NCBI RefSeq assembly: GCF_001905725.1
Contig: NZ_LIWB01000001.1
Span: forward strand, 927,871-991,870
From: Streptomyces sp. CB02400
GTDB taxonomy: Bacteria; Actinomycetota; Actinomycetes; Streptomycetales; Streptomycetaceae
Length of the DNA stretch: 64,000 nucleotides
Direction of reading: 5' to 3'
This document shows, one piece after another, positions 59,343-64,000 of the stretch. Position 1 is the first letter of the stretch. Each line of letters begins with the position of its first letter. The notes under the pieces are model-generated. The model made no database searches, was not told where the DNA came from, and worked only from the letters and a program-made list of their open reading frames with translations. A program made the position numbers and the translations under genes.

Positions 59343-60215
59343 TCACCCCCGCCCGCCCCGGTGCAGCCGGTCGCCGCCCGCGAGGATCGCCGACGCCAAC
59401 GCGTCCGCCGCGCCCTGCGCGGAGGGACGGCGCCGCCCGTGCACCACCACGAAGTCCACCTCGCCCGGTTCCGGCAGCCCCGCCCGCTCCGGCATCCGCA
59501 CCAGCCCCGGCGGGATCAGCCCGCGCGAGTGCACCATCACCCCGAGCCCGGCGCGGGCCGCCGCGAGCAGCCCGTTGAGGCTGCCGCTGGTGCACACGAT
59601 GCGCCACTGGCGGCCCTCCCGCTCCAGCGCCCGCAGGGCCAGGGCCCGGGTGATGCCCGGCGGCGGATAGACGATCAACGGCACCGGACGGTTCGGGTCC
59701 AGCCGCAGTCCCGGCGCGCCGATCCACACCAGCTCGTCGTGCCAGACCAGCTCGCCCCGCGGGTCCTCGGGCCGCCGCTTGGCCAGCACCAGGTCCAGCC
59801 GGCCCGCCGCCAGCCGCTCGTGCAGGATGCCCGACAGCTCGACCGTCAGCTCCAGATCGACCTCCGGGTGCTCGTGCCGGAACCGCTCCAGGATCTCCGG
59901 CAGCCGGGTCAGCACGAAGTCCTCCGACGCGCCGAACCGCAGCCGCCCGCGCAGCCGGGTACCGGTGAAGAACTGCGTCGCCTGCTCGTGCACGTCCAGG
60001 ATGCGCCGGGCGAAACCGAGCATCGCCTCGCCGTCCTCGGTCAGCTCCACCGAGTGGGTGTCCCGCGTGAACAACTGCCGCCCGGTGGCCTCCTCCAGCC
60101 GCCGCACGTGCTGGCTCACCGTCGACTGGCGCAGCCCGAGCCGCCGCGCCGCCTGCGTGAAGCTCAGCGTCTGCGCCACCGACAGGAACGTCCGCAGCTG
60201 CGTCGGGTCGTACAT
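59343..60215 (-). CDS. LysR family transcriptional regulator
   Basis: A 290-residue LysR regulator. The HTH TQLRTFLSVAQTLSFTQAARRLGLRQSTVSQHVRRLEE (seen as SFTQAARRLGLRQSTVSQHV, residues 17-36) is followed by the ligand-binding domain (GRLRFGASEDFVLTRLPEIL, LDLVLAKR, LNGLLAAARAGLGVMVHSRG). ATG 60215. Divergent from the transporter gene across 126 bp, the usual place of a LysR-controlled target, so it probably controls that transporter. Confidence 0.92.
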   Translation of the reverse strand: MYDPTQLRTFLSVAQTLSFTQAARRLGLRQSTVSQHVRRLEEATGRQLFTRDTHSVELTEDGEAMLGFARRILDVHEQATQFFTGTRLRGRLRFGASEDFVLTRLPEILERFRHEHPEVDLELTVELSGILHERLAAGRLDLVLAKRRPEDPRGELVWHDELVWIGAPGLRLDPNRPVPLIVYPPPGITRALALRALEREGRQWRIVCTSGSLNGLLAAARAGLGVMVHSRGLIPPGLVRMPERAGLPEPGEVDFVVVHGRRRPSAQGAADALASAILAGGDRLHRGGRG

Positions 60216-60341
60216 GCGGCCAGGGTAGCGGCGGTCATCGCGGAACGTGATGACAGTGAGAGCGGTATACCGGATTCCCGATCACGGCGGGAGGGAGCAG
60301 GATGGGGAGGGGACGCCCGTGCACACCCGAGCACCGAGCAC

Positions 60342-61406
60342 ATGAGCAAGTGGAGCACCGTGAAACGCCTGCGTTGGCCGAACTGGATGCCGATCGACCC
60401 GTACATCCTGCTGCTGCTCGGGACCGTGGGCCTCGCCGCGCTGCTCCCCGCGCGGGGGACCGGCGCGGACCTGGCCTCCGGCGCCTCCACCGCCGCGATC
60501 GCCTTCCTGTTCTTCCTCTACGGCGCCCGGCTCTCCACCCGCGAGGCCCTGGACGGGCTGAAGCACTGGCGGCTCCATGTCACCGTGCTGGCCTGCACCT
60601 TCGTCGTCTTCCCGGTGCTGGGCCTGGCCGCCCGCGGACTCGTCCCGGTGTTCCTGACCGACCCGCTCTACCAGGGCCTGCTCTTCCTCACCCTGGTCCC
60701 GTCCACCATCCAGTCGTCGATCGCGTTCACCTCCATCGCCCGCGGCAACGTGCCCGCCGCGATCTGCGCCGGCTCCTTCTCCTCGCTGGTCGGCATCGTC
60801 GTCACCCCGCTGCTCGCGGCGACGCTGCTGGGCAGCGGCGGGGGCGGGTTCTCCGCCGGGTCGGTGGTGAGGATCGTGCTCCAGCTGCTGGTGCCGTTCG
60901 TCGCCGGGCAGTTGCTGCGCCGCTGGATCGGCGGGTTCGTCTCCCGGCACCGGAAGGTGCTGGGGCTGGTCGACCGCGGCTCGATCCTGCTCGTCGTCTA
61001 CACCGCGTTCAGCGAGGGCATGGTGCAGGGCGTCTGGCACCAGGTGAGCCCCGCCCGGCTCGGCGGACTGCTCGCCGTCGAGGCCGTCCTGCTCGCCGTG
61101 ATGCTGCTGCTGACCTGGTACGGCGCCAAGGCGCTGCGGTTCGGCCGGGAGGACCGGATCGCGATCCAGTTCGCCGGCTCGAAGAAGTCGCTGGCCGCCG
61201 GGCTGCCCATGGCGAGCGTGCTGTTCGGGGCGCAGGCCTCGCTGGCCGTGCTGCCGCTGATGCTGTTCCACCAGACGCAGCTGATGGTGTGCGCGGTGAT
61301 CGCCAAGCGCCGCTCGCACGACCCCGTCGAGGAGCCGGAGGCCACCGTCCAGGACCGAGCCGGACACTCACGGACCGAGGCCGGTACGGGGACACGTTCC
61401 GGCTGA
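60342..61406 (+). CDS. bile acid:sodium symporter family transporter (SBF-like)
   Basis: A 354-residue membrane protein of the SBF-like family (YfeH type) with about ten hydrophobic segments, including ILLLLGTVGLAALLPARG, AAIAFLFFLYGARLS, VPSTIQSSIAFTSIARGNVP and SLAVLPLMLFHQTQLMVCAV. GSKKSLAAGLPMA is the second discontinuous-helix signature. ATG 60342 lacks a clear ribosome site; GTG 60360 with GGAG 5 bases upstream is an alternative. Probably a sodium-coupled transporter of an organic anion, controlled by the divergent LysR. Confidence 0.88.
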   Translation: MSKWSTVKRLRWPNWMPIDPYILLLLGTVGLAALLPARGTGADLASGASTAAIAFLFFLYGARLSTREALDGLKHWRLHVTVLACTFVVFPVLGLAARGLVPVFLTDPLYQGLLFLTLVPSTIQSSIAFTSIARGNVPAAICAGSFSSLVGIVVTPLLAATLLGSGGGGFSAGSVVRIVLQLLVPFVAGQLLRRWIGGFVSRHRKVLGLVDRGSILLVVYTAFSEGMVQGVWHQVSPARLGGLLAVEAVLLAVMLLLTWYGAKALRFGREDRIAIQFAGSKKSLAAGLPMASVLFGAQASLAVLPLMLFHQTQLMVCAVIAKRRSHDPVEEPEATVQDRAGHSRTEAGTGTRSG

Positions 61407-61654
61407 GCACCATGGCGGCCCCGGATGCCTCCGGCCGGTTCGCGTCGTGGCCGGCCGTGGTCTGCCGTCGGACGCGCCCGGGGGAGGTCGGTGGGCGTCG
61501 TGGTCCGGCTCCAGGGGGCGTCGGAGCCCCTGGTGCGGGGCGCACGGTCCCGCGGCGTCGGGCGCGCCCGGCGGACGTCGAGGCGGGGCCCCGCGGCGCA
61601 GGGGGCGCTCCCCGCCGGCTGGGACCCCGCCGCCGTGCAGCGAGGAGGAACCGG

Positions 61655-62503
61655 TCAGCCCCGGGCGGCCGCGGCCCGCAGGGCGATACGGTCCTCACCC
61701 GCGTACACGTTCATGGAACTGCCCCGCAGGAAGCCCACCAGGGTCAGACCCGTCTCCGCCGCCAGGTCCACGGCCAGCGAGGACGGCGCCGAGACCGCCG
61801 CCAGCATCGGAACGCCGGCCATGACCGCCTTCTGCGCCAGCTCGAACGAGGCCCGGCCGGAGACCAGCAGGATCGTCCGGGACAGCGGCAGGTTCCCGCT
61901 CTGCAGGGCACGGCCGACCAGCTTGTCGACCGCGTTGTGCCGGCCCACGTCCTCCCGTACGTCGAGCAGCTCGCCGTCCTCGTCGAACAGGGCCGCCGCG
62001 TGCAGGCCGCCCGTGCGGTCGAAGACCCGCTGGGACGCGCGCAGCCGGTCGGGCAGGCTCGCCAGCAGTTCCGGCTCCACGCGCAGCGCGGGGGTGTCCG
62101 CGATGGGATGGCGGGCCGTGGTGCGCACCGCGTCCAGGCTGGCCTTGCCGCACAGGCCGCAGGAGGAGGTGGTGTAGACGTTGCGTTCCAGCGTGATGTC
62201 CGGGATCACCACGCCGGGGGCCGTCTTCACGTCGACCACGTTGTAGGTGTTCGAGCCGTCGGCCGTCGCCCCGGCGCAGTAGACGATATTCTGCAGGTCG
62301 GAGGCGGTCGCGAGGACCCCCTCGCTCACCAGGAACCCGGCCGCCAGCGCGAAGTCGTCGCCCGGTGTGCGCATGGTGATGGCGAGGGACTTGCCGTTGA
62401 GGCGGATCTCCAGGGGTTCCTCGGCGACGAGTGTGTCCGGGCGGCTGGACACCGCTCCGTCCCGGATGCGGAGCACCTTGCGTCGTTCCGTGACTCGTCC
62501 CAT
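61655..62503 (-). CDS. fdhD: formate dehydrogenase accessory sulfurtransferase FdhD
   Basis: A 282-residue FdhD, which carries sulfur from the cysteine desulfurase to the molybdenum cofactor of formate dehydrogenase. SSCGLCGKAS holds the CxxC pair near residue 115; EEPLEIRLNGK, TPGDDFALAAGFL, DVGRHNAVDKLVG and VSGRASFELAQKAVMAG are typical. ATG 62503, 17 bp after the Fe-S gene. The 248-bp gap downstream to the transporter gene shows no gene, only a short CCAGGGG/CCCCTGG stem. Confidence 0.93.
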   Translation of the reverse strand: MGRVTERRKVLRIRDGAVSSRPDTLVAEEPLEIRLNGKSLAITMRTPGDDFALAAGFLVSEGVLATASDLQNIVYCAGATADGSNTYNVVDVKTAPGVVIPDITLERNVYTTSSCGLCGKASLDAVRTTARHPIADTPALRVEPELLASLPDRLRASQRVFDRTGGLHAAALFDEDGELLDVREDVGRHNAVDKLVGRALQSGNLPLSRTILLVSGRASFELAQKAVMAGVPMLAAVSAPSSLAVDLAAETGLTLVGFLRGSSMNVYAGEDRIALRAAAARG

Positions 62504-62520
62504 GTTCCCACCAGTTCCGC

Positions 62521-63381
62521 TCAGTCCCGGTTCTGTACGTGCTGATAGCCGAAGCGGCCCTTGATGCACAGGTTGCCGTGGGTCACCGGATTGTCGTGCG
62601 GCGAGGTGACCTTCACGATCTCATTGTCCTGCACATGGAGGGTGAGGTTGCAGCCCACACCGCAGTACGCGCACACGGTCGTCGTCTCCGACTGCCCGGA
62701 CTCGTCCCAGGTACCCGCCGCCCGCATGTCGAACTCCGACTTGAACGACAGGGCCCCGGTGGGGCAGACCTCGATGCAGTTTCCGCAGTACACGCACGCC
62801 GAGTCGGTCAGCGGGGCGTCGTGCTCCACGGCGATCCGGGTGTCGAAACCACGGCCCGCGACCGAGATCGCGAAGGTGTTCTGCCACTGGTCGCCGCAGG
62901 CGTCCACGCACTTGTAGCAGAGGATGCACTTGTCGTAGTCGCGGACGTACAGGTCGTTGTCGATCCTGGGTTCCTCGCCGAGCCGGGCCGCGTCCGGGCC
63001 GAAGCGGTCCGGTTCCGCCTCGTACTCCTCGATCCACTCGGTGGCCCGGGGAGTCGTCGACAGGTCGACGGAGGACGCGAGGAGCTCCAGGACGACCTTG
63101 CGGCTGTGCCGGGCCCGCTCGGTGCCGGTGCGGACCTCCATGCCGGGCTCGGCCTTGCGGGAGCACGCGGGCACCAGGGTGCGGGAGCCCTCCACCTCCA
63201 CCACGCAGACACGGCAGGCGTTCTTGGGGGTCAGGGTGTCGCCCTCGCAGAGCGTCGGGATGTCCTTTCCGGCCGCCCGGCAGGCGTCCAGGATCGTCGA
63301 CCCCTCGGGCGCCCGGACCGGCTCGCCGTCCAGGGTGAACTCCAGCAGGCGGCGGGGGATCCCCAGCGGTGTCACGGTCAT
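62521..63381 (-). CDS. Fe-S protein: formate dehydrogenase alpha N-terminus without catalytic domain
   Basis: A 286-residue electron-transfer protein. Order: 2Fe-2S ferredoxin domain (CEGDTLTPKNACRVCVVEVEG, seen as PTLCEG and ACRVCVVEVEG), His-containing segment RARHSRKVVLELL, two 4Fe-4S motifs (CILCYKCVDACG, CVYCGNCIEVCPTG), and the 4Fe-4S of the molybdopterin subunit (CAYCGVGCNLTL with GNLCIKGRFG). It stops just where the molybdopterin domain would begin. ATG 63381 overlaps the NuoF-like gene stop. It would pass electrons between a missing catalytic subunit and the flavoprotein. Confidence 0.88.
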   Translation of the reverse strand: MTVTPLGIPRRLLEFTLDGEPVRAPEGSTILDACRAAGKDIPTLCEGDTLTPKNACRVCVVEVEGSRTLVPACSRKAEPGMEVRTGTERARHSRKVVLELLASSVDLSTTPRATEWIEEYEAEPDRFGPDAARLGEEPRIDNDLYVRDYDKCILCYKCVDACGDQWQNTFAISVAGRGFDTRIAVEHDAPLTDSACVYCGNCIEVCPTGALSFKSEFDMRAAGTWDESGQSETTTVCAYCGVGCNLTLHVQDNEIVKVTSPHDNPVTHGNLCIKGRFGYQHVQNRD

Positions 63382-64000
63382 TCGTACGCCCCCAGACGGT
63401 CGATGGCGGATTCCACGGCGTTCCACGCGGTCTGCCCCAGACCGCAGATCGAGGCGTCCCGCATCGCACGGCCGACCTCGCGCAGCAGGGTGATGTCGGT
63501 GGCGGCACCGGCGCCCGTGCGGTCGACGATCCGGTGCAGTGCCTCCTCCTGGCGGACGGTGCCGACGCGGCAGGGGACGCACTGGCCGCACGACTCGTCG
63601 CGGAAGAACCGGGCGATGCGGAGGAGGAGGCGGGGGAGCGGGACCGTGTCGTCGAAGGCCATGACGACTCCGGAGCCGAGGGTGGTGCCCGCTGCCCGGG
63701 TGCCTTCGAAGGTGAGGGGGATGTCCAGCTCGTCGGGGCGGACGAAGCCGCCGGCGGCTCCGCCGAGGAGGACCGCGCGGAGTTTGCCGTGGACACCGGC
63801 GAGGTGGAGGAGTTCGCCCAGGGTGGCACCGAAGGGGAGTTCGTAGACGCCGGGGCGGGCGACGCTGCCCGAGACGCAGAAGAGTTTGGGGCCGGTGGAT
63901 CTCTCCGTGCCGATCGCGGCGTAGGCCTGGGCGCCCATGGTGAGGACGGGCAGGACGTTGATCAGGGTTTCTACGTTGTTCTCCGCTGTCGGTTTGCCGA
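63378..64000 (-). CDS. NuoF-like NADH-binding subunit of formate dehydrogenase, C-terminal part
   Basis: C-terminal 207 codons of a NuoF/HoxF-type flavoprotein; the gene runs past the window end. KPTAENNVETLINV, FCVSGSVARPGVYELPFG and the 4Fe-4S motif ESCGQCVPCRVGT with a later C in DASICGLGQ are diagnostic. It links NAD to the Fe-S chain. First visible gene of the set, overlapping the Fe-S gene by 4 bp (ATGA). Confidence 0.92.
   Translation of the reverse strand, partial: GKPTAENNVETLINVLPVLTMGAQAYAAIGTERSTGPKLFCVSGSVARPGVYELPFGATLGELLHLAGVHGKLRAVLLGGAAGGFVRPDELDIPLTFEGTRAAGTTLGSGVVMAFDDTVPLPRLLLRIARFFRDESCGQCVPCRVGTVRQEEALHRIVDRTGAGAATDITLLREVGRAMRDASICGLGQTAWNAVESAIDRLGAYE

Noticed and set aside
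59247..60341. N-terminal extension of the SBF-like transporter reading frame
   Set aside because: The frame stays open upstream by GC bias, but it crosses the LysR gene in antisense; the transporter fold starts at about 60342-60360.

Overview
The window is a high-GC stretch with dense genes, many 4-bp start/stop overlaps, frequent GTG starts and third-position G/C bias. Together with its gene families (gvpOAFGYZJLSK gas-vesicle cluster, F420-dependent LLM oxidoreductase, DUF574 methyltransferase with Scr1-type regulator, CebR-box cellulases) this points to a Streptomyces chromosome. From memory the order resembles the S. coelicolor region around SCO6490-SCO6560; this was not checked by alignment. 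No tRNA, rRNA, CRISPR array, insertion sequence or prophage was seen.

Layout. 1-5.4 kb: a peptide-degradation run (M55 D-aminopeptidase, M20 peptidase, S9 peptidase, S66 LD-carboxypeptidase), then a GNAT acetyltransferase read from an apparently leaderless promoter. 5.4-9.7 kb: VOC protein, small membrane protein, SDR, enolase-superfamily protein and an F420-type LLM oxidoreductase. 9.8-14.3 kb: a tightly overlapping operon of NDH-2 (with a nine-residue repeat tail), a single-chain transketolase and a LigD-type polymerase domain. 14.4-19.7 kb: the ten-gene gas-vesicle cluster, closed by an 18-bp terminator. 19.7-27.6 kb: small hydrophobic protein, methyltransferase, ABC-F protein, and a stress set (Rv2629-like protein, DUF6158, DJ-1/PfpI, HRP1-like CBS protein, DUF2795) ending in a SigB/SigF-family sigma factor gene. 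Several promoters in 6-25.6 kb carry the GTTT-N14/15-GGGTAC pattern known for that sigma family, so the sigma gene, redox genes and stress genes may form one regulon.

27.8-38.7 kb: a lysine-free aminotransferase-fold protein, two metallo-beta-lactamase-fold hydrolases, a DedA protein, a degenerate recombinase-like protein, a membrane-anchored phosphodiesterase, a MoxR ATPase coupled to a metallopeptidase-VWA protein, OsmC and GDPD proteins. 38.7-45.1 kb: an orphan dnaK behind two HAIR-like HspR sites, a DUF574 methyltransferase with its Scr1-type regulator, an MmyB-type regulator, pterin dehydratase and a methyltransferase.

45.1-55.1 kb: plant-cell-wall degradation. A PL11 rhamnogalacturonan lyase, a GH74 xyloglucanase-CBM2, a CBM2-GH48 cellulase and a CBM2-GH6 cellulase; the last two diverge from a 494-bp region with one perfect and one near-perfect CebR operator, so cellobiose-type signals should induce both. 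55.2-64 kb: a methyltransferase with a His-rich N-terminus, aldo/keto reductase, acyl-CoA ligase, LysR regulator beside a bile-acid/sodium-symporter-like transporter, and a formate-dehydrogenase-type set (fdhD, an Fe-S protein, a NuoF-like subunit cut by the window end) with no molybdopterin catalytic domain in view.
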